Origin: Novosphingobium sp. IK01
GTDB lineage: Bacteria > Pseudomonadota > Alphaproteobacteria > Sphingomonadales > Sphingomonadaceae
Length of the DNA stretch: 64,000 nt
Assembly: GCF_033242265.1 (NCBI RefSeq)
Contig: NZ_BTFW01000001.1
Span: 496,001-560,000, forward strand
Direction: 5' to 3'
A model generated the notes under the pieces. It searched no databases, was not told where the DNA came from, and saw nothing but the letters and a program-made list of their open reading frames with translations. This document shows, in pieces, positions 44,563 to 53,532 of this stretch. Numbering within the stretch: position 1 is the stretch's first letter; each line of letters begins with the position of its first letter. The translations under genes and the position numbers were made by a program.

Positions 44563-46623
44563 ATGAAGCACCTGCCTTCGCGTCGCACTTTTCTTCAGGC
44601 CGTGGCTGGCGCGGCGGCAGCCGGCACGATGCCGGCGGCCATTGCCCGCGCGCTCAGCCTTCCGGCCAATCGCCGCACGGGCACGATCCGGGATGTCGAG
44701 CATGTGGTTGTCCTGATGCAGGAAAACCGCTCGTTCGATCATTACTACGGGACCATGCGCGGCGTGCGCGGGTTTGGTGATCCGCGCCCCCTGTTGCTGC
44801 GCAGCGGGGCTTCGGTGTTCCACCAGCCCACGCCCGATGGCAAGGGTGTCGTCCTGCCGTTCCATCTCGATGGCACGATCAGCAATGCCCAGGGCATGGC
44901 CAGCCTCGACCACAGCTGGAAGGGCGCTTTTGCGCAATGGGCCGAGTACGATAGCTGGATCAGGCACAAGACCCCCCAGACCATGGGCCACTTCGTGCGC
45001 AAGGACATCCCCTTCTATCACGCGCTGGCCGATGCCTTCACCATTGGCGACCAGTACTTCTGCTCGATCCACGGGCCGACCAACCCCAATCGCATGTTCC
45101 TGTTTTCGGGGACGAGCGGGCTGAGCGTGGGCGATGCGCGCGCGCAGGCCGTCGACAATGTCGATGATGGCAACTGGACGGCCGACATGGCCCGCGACAA
45201 GGCCGATTTCCCGGCGGTTTCCCGCTGGACGACATATGCCGAACGTCTGGAGAATGCCGGGATCAGTTGGAAGCTCTATCAGGAATACGAGAACTTCGGC
45301 GACAATTCGCTGGCGTTTTTCGCGCAGTTCCGGGGGATCGACAAGGCATCCCCGCTCTATCGCCGGGGGCGGGCCTGGGTCGAGGGATCGAGCCTTGAAA
45401 CCGCGGCCACCTCGCAGGCCGAGCATCTGGTTGCCGCCTTTGCCAGGGATGTTGCCGCCGACAGCCTGCCGCAAGTCTCGTGGATCGTCGCGCCCTATCG
45501 CTATTCCGAACATCCCGAAGCGACCCCGGCCTATGGCGAATCCCTGACCGCCCGGCTGGTCGAGGCGCTCGTGGCCAATCCCGCAGTCTGGGCCAAGACC
45601 GCGCTGATCATCAATTACGACGAGAACGACGGCTTCTTCGACCATATCCCCGGCCCGGTTCCGGCCATTGCGCGCGAACAGGGGCTCAGCACGATCGACA
45701 CGCGCGGCGAGGCCTATCAGGGCGAGCCGGTGGGGCTGGGCATTCGCGTGCCTTTGCTGGTGGTTTCGCCCTGGTCGCGCGGGGGCTTCGTCAATTCGCA
45801 GGTGTTCGACCATACCTCGGTGATCCGCTTCCTCGAACAGCGCTTCGGGGTGATGGAGCCCAATATCAGCCCCTGGCGCCGCGCGGTGACCGGAGACCTG
45901 ACCTCGATGTTCGACTTTGCCGATCCCGATGGGTCGGCGCTCCATGCCTTGCCCGTCATCGGCGATTATCGCGCGCGGGTGGCGGCACAGGCCAGCCTTG
46001 CCCATCCCGCGCCGCCTGCGCAGCAGGTCTTGCCCCGGCAGGAACCGGGCCAGCGCCCGGCGCGTGCGCTGCCCTATCGGCTGGCGGTCGAGGAGAGCGG
46101 GCAAGGTGCGGACTGGCGCCTGACCTTCCGCAACGATGGTGCGCAAGGGGCGGTTTTTCAGGTCTACGACCGGAAAGGGGAGGCTGGCCCCTGGACTTAT
46201 ACCGTGGGCGCAGGAAGCCATCTGGACGACCGCCTGCCGGGGCTGGCGCAGGGCCCCTATCGTTTGGTCGTGCGCGGCCCCAACGGGTTTGTGCGCGAAC
46301 TGGCGGGCGAGGAGGCGCCGGGCGGCGTGCGCGTAACGCTCGAAGAAGCCGGCGATGCGGTGATCCTCAGGCTCGCCAATGCCGGTGCGGTCCCGGTGCG
46401 GCTTTCGCTGCGGCGGCTGGCCTATGATGCCGGGTCGCTGGGTGAAGTCAGCCTCGCGCCGGGCAAGACCCGCTCGGTGCGCGTCCCCATCGTCGAAAGC
46501 CATCACTGGTACGACCTGCTGGTCGAAGGACCGGACGGATTTGTGCGTCGCTTTGCCGGGCATGTCGAGACGGGCAAGACCAGCTGGTCCGATCCGGCCA
46601 TGGGACAGCAGGTTTCTGTCTGA
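44563..46623 (+). CDS. Tat-exported non-hemolytic-type phospholipase C
   Basis: A 686-residue phosphoesterase of the acid-phosphatase/PLC family. A Tat signal with the twin arginines R7-R8 (SRRTFLQAVAGAAAA) starts the protein. The catalytic region has VVLMQENRSFDHYYGTM (nucleophile region), IHGPTNPNRMFLFSG, INYDENDGFFDH and VFDHTSVIRFLEQRFG. Two C-terminal beta-rich DUF756-type domains follow at about residues 500-590 and 600-686. It should hydrolyse phosphatidylcholine or related lipids outside the cell. The ATG at 44563 starts the Tat signal; the longer upstream reading is not real. Confidence 0.93.
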   Translation: MKHLPSRRTFLQAVAGAAAAGTMPAAIARALSLPANRRTGTIRDVEHVVVLMQENRSFDHYYGTMRGVRGFGDPRPLLLRSGASVFHQPTPDGKGVVLPFHLDGTISNAQGMASLDHSWKGAFAQWAEYDSWIRHKTPQTMGHFVRKDIPFYHALADAFTIGDQYFCSIHGPTNPNRMFLFSGTSGLSVGDARAQAVDNVDDGNWTADMARDKADFPAVSRWTTYAERLENAGISWKLYQEYENFGDNSLAFFAQFRGIDKASPLYRRGRAWVEGSSLETAATSQAEHLVAAFARDVAADSLPQVSWIVAPYRYSEHPEATPAYGESLTARLVEALVANPAVWAKTALIINYDENDGFFDHIPGPVPAIAREQGLSTIDTRGEAYQGEPVGLGIRVPLLVVSPWSRGGFVNSQVFDHTSVIRFLEQRFGVMEPNISPWRRAVTGDLTSMFDFADPDGSALHALPVIGDYRARVAAQASLAHPAPPAQQVLPRQEPGQRPARALPYRLAVEESGQGADWRLTFRNDGAQGAVFQVYDRKGEAGPWTYTVGAGSHLDDRLPGLAQGPYRLVVRGPNGFVRELAGEEAPGGVRVTLEEAGDAVILRLANAGAVPVRLSLRRLAYDAGSLGEVSLAPGKTRSVRVPIVESHHWYDLLVEGPDGFVRRFAGHVETGKTSWSDPAMGQQVSV

Positions 46624-46677
46624 CACGGTCTTTGGCAAACGATTGAGGGGGCTTGGCTCCGGGGCTATGAAGGCCCG

Positions 46678-47568
46678 ATGAGCAAGGACGGAACCGACAG
46701 GACAGCACGCGACCTCGCCGCCGGATCGGGCGCGGTTCTGGGGGGGATGGTCATCCAGTTTCTGGGGGCCGCCCTTGCCAAGGGGCTGTTCGGGGTGATC
46801 GGGCCGCTCGGCATGGCCAGCTTGCGGCTGGTGTTTGCGGCCCTGGTCCTGATGCTGGCGCGGCGGGCGTGGCGACGCGTGCCCCCGCGTCCGGCATGGC
46901 CTGCGCTGGCGGTCTATGGCGTGGCGCTCGGGGTGATGAACCTGTCGATCTATCAGGCCTTTGCACGCATTCCCATCGCACTGGGGGCGGGTATCGAAAC
47001 GCTCGGGCCGCTGGGCGTGGCGCTGTGGGCATCGCGGCGGGGGCTCGATGTCGTGTGGTTTGCGGTCGGCTGTCTCGGGCTGGCGCTGCTCATGCCACTG
47101 GGCGGGCATGCGGGGGCTCCGGTCTCCCTGTCGGGGATGGCCTTTGCGCTGCTGGCGGGGGGCTGCTGGGCGCTCTATATTCTGGCCGGGCGGCAGGTGG
47201 CGCCGATCATTGGCGGGGACGCGGTGGCCTGGGGGATGATGGTGGCGGCCTTGCCCGCGCTTCCGGTCGCCTTCCTGTCGGACGGGATCGCGCTGTTGCA
47301 TCCCCATATCCTCGCCCTCGGGCTGGGGGTGGCGCTGCTGTCGAGCGCCTTGCCCTATTCGCTGGAAATGGAAGCCATGCGGCGCCTGCCGACGAGTACG
47401 ATGGGCATCCTGCTCAGCACTGCGCCGGCCATGGCCTGTCTGGTTGGCTATGTCGCGCTCGGAGAGAGGCTGGCGCCGCTTCAGGGGCTGGCGGTCGGCC
47501 TGTTCGTGGTCGCGGCAGTGGGCAGCATGGCGAGTGCGGCGGGGATCAGGCGCGCAACAGGGGACTGA
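46678..47568 (+). CDS. EamA/DMT-family transporter (RhtA-like)
   Basis: A 296-residue inner-membrane protein with about ten helices in two EamA repeats. FLGAALAKGLFGVIGPLGMASLRLV is shortened evidence of the first repeat, and ALLSSALPYSLEMEAMRRL and LLSTAPAMACLVGYVALGERL mark the second; these resemble RhtA threonine/homoserine exporters. The substrate is unproven. It lies 54 bases after the phospholipase C gene and its last 23 bases overlap the next gene on the other strand. Confidence 0.87.
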   Translation: MSKDGTDRTARDLAAGSGAVLGGMVIQFLGAALAKGLFGVIGPLGMASLRLVFAALVLMLARRAWRRVPPRPAWPALAVYGVALGVMNLSIYQAFARIPIALGAGIETLGPLGVALWASRRGLDVVWFAVGCLGLALLMPLGGHAGAPVSLSGMAFALLAGGCWALYILAGRQVAPIIGGDAVAWGMMVAALPALPVAFLSDGIALLHPHILALGLGVALLSSALPYSLEMEAMRRLPTSTMGILLSTAPAMACLVGYVALGERLAPLQGLAVGLFVVAAVGSMASAAGIRRATGD

Positions 47569-48343
47569 GCGGATCGCCTTCGTGCTCGCGGATCGTCCAG
47601 ATCCGTTGGCAGCGGGCCCCGCGTTCATCCATGCTGCGGGCGTCCATGGCGCGGGTGGTCAGTTGCCCGCCTGAAAGACCGGGGGCAAGCACGCGCCCTT
47701 CCTGCCACGGCAGGGTCGAGGCGGTGATTGTCCATTGGCCGTCATGCCGGACACCCAGCGAAATTTCGCAATCGAGCAGGGCACGGGTCGTGGCAATGTC
47801 GGGCGCGGCGCGGATCAGGTCTCCCAGACAGGCCCCGGTGGGCAGGGCTTCCTTGCGTCCACGGGCCATCATGAACAGGTTTCCGGCCCAGACCAGCAGG
47901 CCGGGGCGGTCGCCCTGCGCCTCGTGGAGCAGCAGGGCGCCGCAAGGGGTGCTCGCCCCGCTGTCGTGATGCCAGTGTTCGAGATAGGGCAGGTCGCGCC
48001 CTTCCTCCTTCATCATGCCGTCTTCCAGCCAGAGGCGCCCGGCATCGGGCAGCGCGGCGGGCGGCTGGAAATCGATGGCCCGGTGCCATTCGAAGAACTG
48101 GCCTGCCGGGGCAAGCCTTCCGGCAAAGGCTTCCTGCCGGGCCATCCAGGCGATCTGCGCGGTGTCGAGATCATCGAAGCCGGTGACACCGGCAAACGAA
48201 GGGCGGGCCTCGGGCTGGCGCAAGTCGGCATAGAGGCTGGGGCCTTGCAGCCAATGAACCTGCGTGGTGGTGTCGCGGCGGCCATCGGCCCAGGCCAGAA
48301 GGGAACGGCGCCAGAGGCCGGGCAGGGCATCCATGGTGATCAT
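47546..48343 (-). CDS. Unrecognised protein (about 265 residues)
   Basis: I do not recognise this family. It is soluble-looking, without a signal peptide or membrane helix. Notable features are a tryptophan/aspartate-rich N-terminal half (GLWRRSLLAWADGRRD, VHWLQGPSLYADLR), HWHHDSG near residue 113, and CEISLGVRHDGQWTI and TLPWQEGRVLAP near the end. Two starts compete: 48343 (MITM) or 48334; neither has a clear ribosome-binding site. It is divergent from the dioxygenase gene across 86 bases, so the two may share control. A calycin-like beta barrel would fit the strand pattern, but that is a guess. Confidence 0.65.
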   Translation of the reverse strand: MITMDALPGLWRRSLLAWADGRRDTTTQVHWLQGPSLYADLRQPEARPSFAGVTGFDDLDTAQIAWMARQEAFAGRLAPAGQFFEWHRAIDFQPPAALPDAGRLWLEDGMMKEEGRDLPYLEHWHHDSGASTPCGALLLHEAQGDRPGLLVWAGNLFMMARGRKEALPTGACLGDLIRAAPDIATTRALLDCEISLGVRHDGQWTITASTLPWQEGRVLAPGLSGGQLTTRAMDARSMDERGARCQRIWTIREHEGDPLSPLLRA

Positions 48344-48429
48344 CAGATGCTTTTGCGCGCTATCCCATGGTATTGCCAGACGTTGCTTGTCGATGGAGTC
48401 GCAAACGTGCGGCGCGGGGAGATGCATTC

Positions 48430-49467
48430 ATGGGTACCGGGTTCACTTCCATTCCGCTGGTCGACATTTCCGGGTTGCGCTCGGAGCGGGCGGAGGACCG
48501 GGCGCGGGTGGCCGGGGAACTGGCTCGCGCCGCGCGCGAGGTCGGCTTTCTCTATGTGACCGGTCATGGTGTTCCCGAGGCCCTGTTCGAGGGGGTGCGC
48601 GCGATGGCCGAGCGCTTCTTTGCCCAGCCCCTCGAAGCCAAGATGGATGTCTACATCGGGCGCTCGACCAACCATCGCGGCTATGTGCCCGAGGGTGAGG
48701 AAGTGTTTCAGGGGGCCAGCAAGGACCGCAAGGAAGCCTACGACCTCTCGATCGACCTTGCGCCCGACGATCCGGCCTGCCGCGATGGCCATGTTCTCCT
48801 CGGGCCCAACCAGTGGCCCGACCTGCCCGGATTTCGCGAGGCGGTTCAGGCTTACTATGATGCCACGTTCGCGGTGGGGCGCCTGCTCCTGCGCGGCTTT
48901 GCCCAGGCCATGGGCGAGGCGTCCGACCATTTCGAGGATGTTCTTTCCTGTCCGCCCAGCCAGTTGCGGCTGATCCACTATCCCCACGATCCGCTCGCGG
49001 TCGATGTCGTGGGGATCGGGGCCCATACCGACTACGAGATGTTCACCCTGCTTCATGCCACCAGCCCCGGCCTTGAAGTGCTGAACGGGGAAGGGCAGTG
49101 GATCGACGCGCCGCCGGTGCCGGGGGCCTATGTCGTCAATGTCGGCGACATGCTCGAAATCCTCACCAACGGGGCCTTCGTGGCCACCTCGCACCGCGTG
49201 CGCAAGGTCAGTGCCGAGCGCTATTCGTTTCCGCTGTTCTTCTGCCTCGACCACGACACCCGGATCGAGCCGCTGCCCCGTTTCGTGACCCCGGAAAACC
49301 CGGCGCGGGCGGGCCTTGTGGCGGGCGAGCATCTCTATGCCCAGACCATGCAGACCTTCACGTATCTCAAGGAACGCCTCGCGCATGGACAGATCACACT
49401 TCCCGAGGCGGCGCGCGCGCTGTCCTCGTTCGGGCAGGAGGCCCGCTACAAGGCTGTATCCGTCTGA
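48430..49467 (+). CDS. 2-oxoglutarate/Fe(II) dioxygenase, isopenicillin-N-synthase-like
   Basis: A 345-residue non-heme iron oxygenase. The N-terminal DIOX_N region (IPLVDISGL, REVGFLYVTGHGVP) precedes the double-stranded beta helix. The iron triad is H199 and D201 in AHTDYEM and H255 in TSHRV; R264-Y-S is the cosubstrate-binding RxS. This group includes many hydroxylases of unknown substrate in proteobacteria. GGGGAG lies 8 bases before the ATG at 48430. The long open frame on the other strand is a shadow. Confidence 0.88.
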   Translation: MGTGFTSIPLVDISGLRSERAEDRARVAGELARAAREVGFLYVTGHGVPEALFEGVRAMAERFFAQPLEAKMDVYIGRSTNHRGYVPEGEEVFQGASKDRKEAYDLSIDLAPDDPACRDGHVLLGPNQWPDLPGFREAVQAYYDATFAVGRLLLRGFAQAMGEASDHFEDVLSCPPSQLRLIHYPHDPLAVDVVGIGAHTDYEMFTLLHATSPGLEVLNGEGQWIDAPPVPGAYVVNVGDMLEILTNGAFVATSHRVRKVSAERYSFPLFFCLDHDTRIEPLPRFVTPENPARAGLVAGEHLYAQTMQTFTYLKERLAHGQITLPEAARALSSFGQEARYKAVSV

Positions 49468-49535
49468 TTTTCCGAACATGTTTCAGTCGTGAGGCAGGTG
49501 GCGCAGGCGCTGATCCGACTGGTGGCATGGAAAAC

Positions 49536-49564
49536 TTGACACATCGGCCATTTTTTGGACTAAT
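49536..49564 (+). promoter_or_regulatory. Candidate sigma-70 promoter for the ABC/PHA/acyl operon
   Basis: TTGACA at 49536-49541, a 17-base spacer rich in T, and ACTAAT at 49559-49564 (4/6 to TATAAT). The -35 match is perfect and the spacing ideal. It lies about 200 bases before the first adaptor gene in a 300-base region that otherwise holds only a possible short leader frame. Confidence 0.55.
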
Positions 49565-49697
49565 CATGCCGGTCTGCGTGATCAGATGGGCAGGGCAGCG
49601 TGCTTGCACGCGATTCTCCGTGGATTGATGTCGCGCAATAAAAACGGAATTTTTGGCCGCTAAGGCATGATCTTGCGCTGGTGGAGCGGGAACCCAT

Positions 49698-49772
49698 ATG
49701 GTGATGCAGATGCGTGATGCGGTTCTGGCCGCCAATTGGGCCGGGGCCAATCGGGGCGGGGTTGTCGGGTGA
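49698..49772 (+). other. Possible 24-codon leader frame coupled to the adaptor start
   Basis: An ATG at 49698 opens a 24-codon frame ending in TGA at 49770-49772, which overlaps the GTG start of the adaptor (GTGA). GGAG stands 11-12 bases before the ATG. The peptide MVMQMRDAVLAANWAG... resembles nothing. If translated it would couple translation into the adaptor; it could equally be chance. Confidence 0.3.
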
Positions 49773-50761
49773 AGCGGTCTGCTCTGATCGCTCTCGCGCT
49801 CGTTTGCGCCGGTGGGGCCGTGGCCGGTGGCCTTGCATGGCGCCACTATGTCCAGGCCGACAGGTTGCCCGACTGGGTCGTGCGCAGCAATGGCCGGATC
49901 GAGATGACGCGAACCGACATCGCGGTCAAATATCCCGGCAGGCTGGTCTCGCTTCTCGTCCATGAGGGCGATGTGGTGCAGGCCGGGCAAGTCATCGCCC
50001 AGCAGGACGACGCCGATGCGCTGGCCCAGCTCGATGGCGCCCGCGCGGCACGCGAAAGGGCGCAGGGCGGGCTCGAACGGGCGCAAGGCGAACAGGCGGC
50101 GCACCGCAGCCAGGCCGATCTCGCCCGGCTCGACTGGACGCAGACCGCCGGGCTTCATGATCGCGCGCTGGTTTCCGATGTCGAGTTGCGCCAGCGCCGT
50201 CTGGCTCTCTCGGGGGCGAGCGAAAGCGTGAGCGCGGCAGGCGGCGCCGTGGGCGAGGCGCGCGGCGCCATTGCCCAGGCCGATGCCCAGATCCGGCAGG
50301 TCTCCAACGTGCTCAACGATTTGCGCATCCGTGCGCCGGGGCCGGGGCGGGTCGAGTACCGGATCGTCGAGCCGGGCACGATGATGGCGCCGGGCGGGCG
50401 GCTGGTCTCGGTTGTCAATCCCGAGGACGTGACGCTCACGATCTTCCTGCCCGCAGCGGCAGCCTCGCGCATCCGTCTGGGCGACGAGGCGCGGATCGTG
50501 CCACAGGGCTTTGCCACGGCGCTGCCCGCGCGGGTCAGCTTCGTGGCCAGCGACGCACAGTTTACGCCCAAGTTCGTTGAAACCGCCAACGAGCGGGACA
50601 CGCTGTCCTATCGCGTCAAGCTCCAGATCCCTGCCGATGTCGCGCGCCGCTATGCCGGGCAGCTCAAGGCCGGGATGACCGCCGATGGCTATGTCCGCAC
50701 CGAGCAGGGCCATGCCTGGCCCGACCTGACGAAGTCCGCTCCGGTGAAATCAGGCGCATGA
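49769..50761 (+). CDS. HlyD-family adaptor of an ABC exporter
   Basis: A 330-residue membrane-fusion protein (YhiI/YbhG-like). One N-terminal anchor (ALIALALVCAGGAVAGG) is followed by the lipoyl half YPGRLVSLLVHEGDVVQAGQ, a coiled-coil hairpin at about 85-185, and LRIRAPGPGRVEYRIVEPG. The GTG at 49769 is preferred; a TTG 33 bases upstream is possible. The stop overlaps the ATG of the ABC protein (ATGA). It heads an operon whose next three genes complete a tripartite ABC exporter. Confidence 0.88.
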   Translation: MKRSALIALALVCAGGAVAGGLAWRHYVQADRLPDWVVRSNGRIEMTRTDIAVKYPGRLVSLLVHEGDVVQAGQVIAQQDDADALAQLDGARAARERAQGGLERAQGEQAAHRSQADLARLDWTQTAGLHDRALVSDVELRQRRLALSGASESVSAAGGAVGEARGAIAQADAQIRQVSNVLNDLRIRAPGPGRVEYRIVEPGTMMAPGGRLVSVVNPEDVTLTIFLPAAAASRIRLGDEARIVPQGFATALPARVSFVASDAQFTPKFVETANERDTLSYRVKLQIPADVARRYAGQLKAGMTADGYVRTEQGHAWPDLTKSAPVKSGA

Positions 50762-53532
50762 CGGCTTCGGGGAACGCCACGCACACCTCGATCAGCGTTG
50801 AAGGCGTTTCCCATCGCTATGGGGCGGTTCTGGCGCTCGACGGGATCAGCCTCGACCTGCCACGCGGCGGCGCGGTGGCGCTGGTCGGGCCCGACGGGGT
50901 GGGCAAATCGACGTTGCTGGGCCTGATCGCCGGGGTCAAGCGGCTTCAGGAAGGCCGCTTGCAGGTGCTGGGCACCGATCTGGCCGACAGCGACAACGCG
51001 CAGCGTTCGGCCTTTCTCGCGCGGGTGGCCTATATGCCCCAGGGGCTGGGGCGCAATCTCTATCCCACGCTCTCGGTGGCCGAGAACATCGACTTTTTCG
51101 GGCGGCTGTTCGGCCTCGACGCGGCCCAGCGCGCGGCCCATCAGGCCCGCCTGCTCGACGCGACGGGCCTCGCCCCGTTCCCCGATCGCCCGGCGGGCAA
51201 GCTTTCGGGCGGCATGAAGCAGAAGCTGGGCCTGTGCTGCGCGCTCGTCCACGACCCTGACCTCCTGATCCTCGACGAGCCGACCACGGGCGTCGACCCG
51301 CTCTCGCGACGCCAGTTCTGGGATCTGGTCGACGCCATGCGCGCCGAACGGCCCGAGATGACCGTGCTGGTCTCGACCGCCTACATGGAAGAGGCCGAGC
51401 GTTTCGCCCACCTCGTGGCGATGGATGCCGGGCGGATCATCGCGCAAGGGGCCACGGCCGACATCCTGCGCGAGACAGGCGCAAGCAATCTCGAACAGGC
51501 CTATATCAGCCTGCTGCCCCCCGAAAAGCGCCCGGCCACCGATTTGCCCGATCCCGGCCCATGGCAGGACACCGGCGAGGCACCGGCCATCGAGGCCCAG
51601 CACCTGAGCCGGCGGTTCGGCAATTTCGTCGCGGTCGACGATGTGAGCTTCCGCATCGGCAAGGGCGAAATCTTCGGTTTTCTCGGTTCGAACGGCTGCG
51701 GCAAGACGACGACGATGAAGATGCTGACGGGCCTGCTCGACGCGACGAGCGGCACGGCCAGCCTGTTCGGGCGCCCGATTGCGCCGGGCGACATGAAGAC
51801 GCGCATGCGCGTGGGCTACATGTCGCAGGCCTTTTCGCTCTATGAAGAGCTGACGCTGCGCCAGAACCTGATGCTCCATGCGCGGCTCTATCAGGTGCCT
51901 GCCGCGCAGGCGGGGGCGCTGGTCGACGAGGCACTGCGCCAGTTCGCCCTTGTCGAGCATGCCGATGCGGTGCCCGCCTCGCTGCCGCTGGGCATTCGCC
52001 AGCGCCTGCAACTGGCCGCCGCCTGCCTCCATGGCCCTGAAATCCTTATCCTCGACGAGCCGACCTCGGGCGTCGACCCGGCGGCGCGCGACATGTTCTG
52101 GGGCCATCTCCTGCGCCTCTCGCGCGAGGAGCGGGTGACGATCTTCGTCTCGACCCATTTTATGAACGAGGCGGAACGCTGCGACCGTATCTCGCTGATG
52201 CATCGCGGGCGCGTGCTGGCTGTCGGCACGCCCGAAGGGCTGACCCGCGAACAGGGCGCACAGCGGCTTGAAGACGCGTTCATCACCGTGCTGGAGGCGC
52301 AAGCCGATCCGGCGCCTGCTGCACCGGCCCATTCTGTCGACCATGCGCGTGGCGAGGCCGCGCCGGTCGTGACCGGCGGCGGGATTACGGGCTGGCTGGA
52401 GCGCTGGTTCGCCTTTGCCTGGGCCTTTGCCCGGCGCGAGGCCATCGAACTCGCGCGCGACAAGGTGCGCCTCGCCTTTGCGCTGGCCGGGCCGCTGGTC
52501 CTGCTGTGCGTGTGCGCCTATTCGATCTCGTTCGACGTGCAGGGCGTGCGCATGGCCGTGCTCGACCACGACCAGAGCGGGGCGAGCCGCGATCTCGTCC
52601 GCCGTTTCGAGGGAACCCGCTATTTCACCCTGGTCGCTCCGGTTGAGGGGGAGGAGGCCGCGCGCGAACGCCTGCGCGAGGGCAAGGCGCAAATGGTGCT
52701 CGACATTCCGCCCGATTTCGGGCGCGATCTGGCCAGTGGCCGCCATCCGCAAGTGGGCGTGCTGATCGACGGGGCGAGCCCGTTTCCCGCGTCGAATATC
52801 CGAGCCTACGCCGACGGGGTCGTGCTGGCCTATCAGGCGCAGATGCTTGGCGCCTCGCCGCTGGTTGCTGCCGGGGGCCTGACGATGCCCGCCAGCATCG
52901 AGCCGCGTTTCATCTACAATCAGGATTTCCGCAGCATCTATGCGATCACGCCGGGCGTGCTGATGCTCACGATGATCCTGATCCCGGCCATGCTGACGGC
53001 ACTGGGTATCGTGCGCGAGAAGGAGATCGGCTCGATCACCAATCTCCACGCCTCGCCCGCAGGCACGGGGGCCTTCCTGATCGGCAAGCAGGCGCCCTAT
53101 GCGGGGCTGGCCATGATCAGCTATGTCAGTCTGGTGACGACGATCATCCTCGTGCTGGGGGTTCCGCTCAAGGGGTCGCTGGTCGCGCTCACGATCGGGG
53201 CCGCGCTCTTCGTGCTGGCCTCGACGGGGCTGGGCATGTTGATCTCCACACTGGTGCGCAGCCAGGTTGCGGCGATCTTTGCGACCGCGCTGATCTGCCT
53301 CGTGCCCTCCGTCAACTTTTCCGGGCTGCTCTATCCGGTCTCCACGCTCGTTGGCGGCAGCTATTGGGTTGGCGTCGGGTTCCCGTCCTCGTGGTTCCAG
53401 ATCGTGAGCCTTGGCACGTTCACCAAGGGGCTGGGCATGGACAGCTTTGCGCAGGCCTATCTGGCGCTGGGCGGGTTTGGCCTCGCCTTCATCACCGCCG
53501 CGCGGTTCATGCTGGGGAAGCAGGAGGCATGA
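50758..53532 (+). CDS. ABC exporter with two ATPase domains fused to a permease (RbbA/YhiH-like)
   Basis: A 924-residue fusion: ATPase 1 (about residues 10-235) with GPDGVGKST, LSGGMKQKL and LLILDEPTTGVDP; ATPase 2 (about 285-510) with GSNGCGKTT, ILILDEPTSGVDP and a changed signature LPLGIRQRL; and an ABC-2 permease domain (about 550-915) with six helices. The altered second signature is usual for this subfamily. It pairs with the separate permease encoded next, which overlaps it by 4 bases. Cargo unknown. Confidence 0.92.
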   Translation: MTASGNATHTSISVEGVSHRYGAVLALDGISLDLPRGGAVALVGPDGVGKSTLLGLIAGVKRLQEGRLQVLGTDLADSDNAQRSAFLARVAYMPQGLGRNLYPTLSVAENIDFFGRLFGLDAAQRAAHQARLLDATGLAPFPDRPAGKLSGGMKQKLGLCCALVHDPDLLILDEPTTGVDPLSRRQFWDLVDAMRAERPEMTVLVSTAYMEEAERFAHLVAMDAGRIIAQGATADILRETGASNLEQAYISLLPPEKRPATDLPDPGPWQDTGEAPAIEAQHLSRRFGNFVAVDDVSFRIGKGEIFGFLGSNGCGKTTTMKMLTGLLDATSGTASLFGRPIAPGDMKTRMRVGYMSQAFSLYEELTLRQNLMLHARLYQVPAAQAGALVDEALRQFALVEHADAVPASLPLGIRQRLQLAAACLHGPEILILDEPTSGVDPAARDMFWGHLLRLSREERVTIFVSTHFMNEAERCDRISLMHRGRVLAVGTPEGLTREQGAQRLEDAFITVLEAQADPAPAAPAHSVDHARGEAAPVVTGGGITGWLERWFAFAWAFARREAIELARDKVRLAFALAGPLVLLCVCAYSISFDVQGVRMAVLDHDQSGASRDLVRRFEGTRYFTLVAPVEGEEAARERLREGKAQMVLDIPPDFGRDLASGRHPQVGVLIDGASPFPASNIRAYADGVVLAYQAQMLGASPLVAAGGLTMPASIEPRFIYNQDFRSIYAITPGVLMLTMILIPAMLTALGIVREKEIGSITNLHASPAGTGAFLIGKQAPYAGLAMISYVSLVTTIILVLGVPLKGSLVALTIGAALFVLASTGLGMLISTLVRSQVAAIFATALICLVPSVNFSGLLYPVSTLVGGSYWVGVGFPSSWFQIVSLGTFTKGLGMDSFAQAYLALGGFGLAFITAARFMLGKQEA

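Noticed and set aside
44500..47628. A 1042-codon minus-strand frame opposite the phospholipase C and EamA genes
   Set aside because: It is a shadow: low-complexity R/G/H/Q composition and a full overlap with two genes that have clear motifs and signals.
50689..53049. A 786-codon minus-strand frame opposite the ABC protein
   Set aside because: The plus strand has Walker A, signature and Walker B motifs twice; the antisense product has none and is rich in R, H, G, A.
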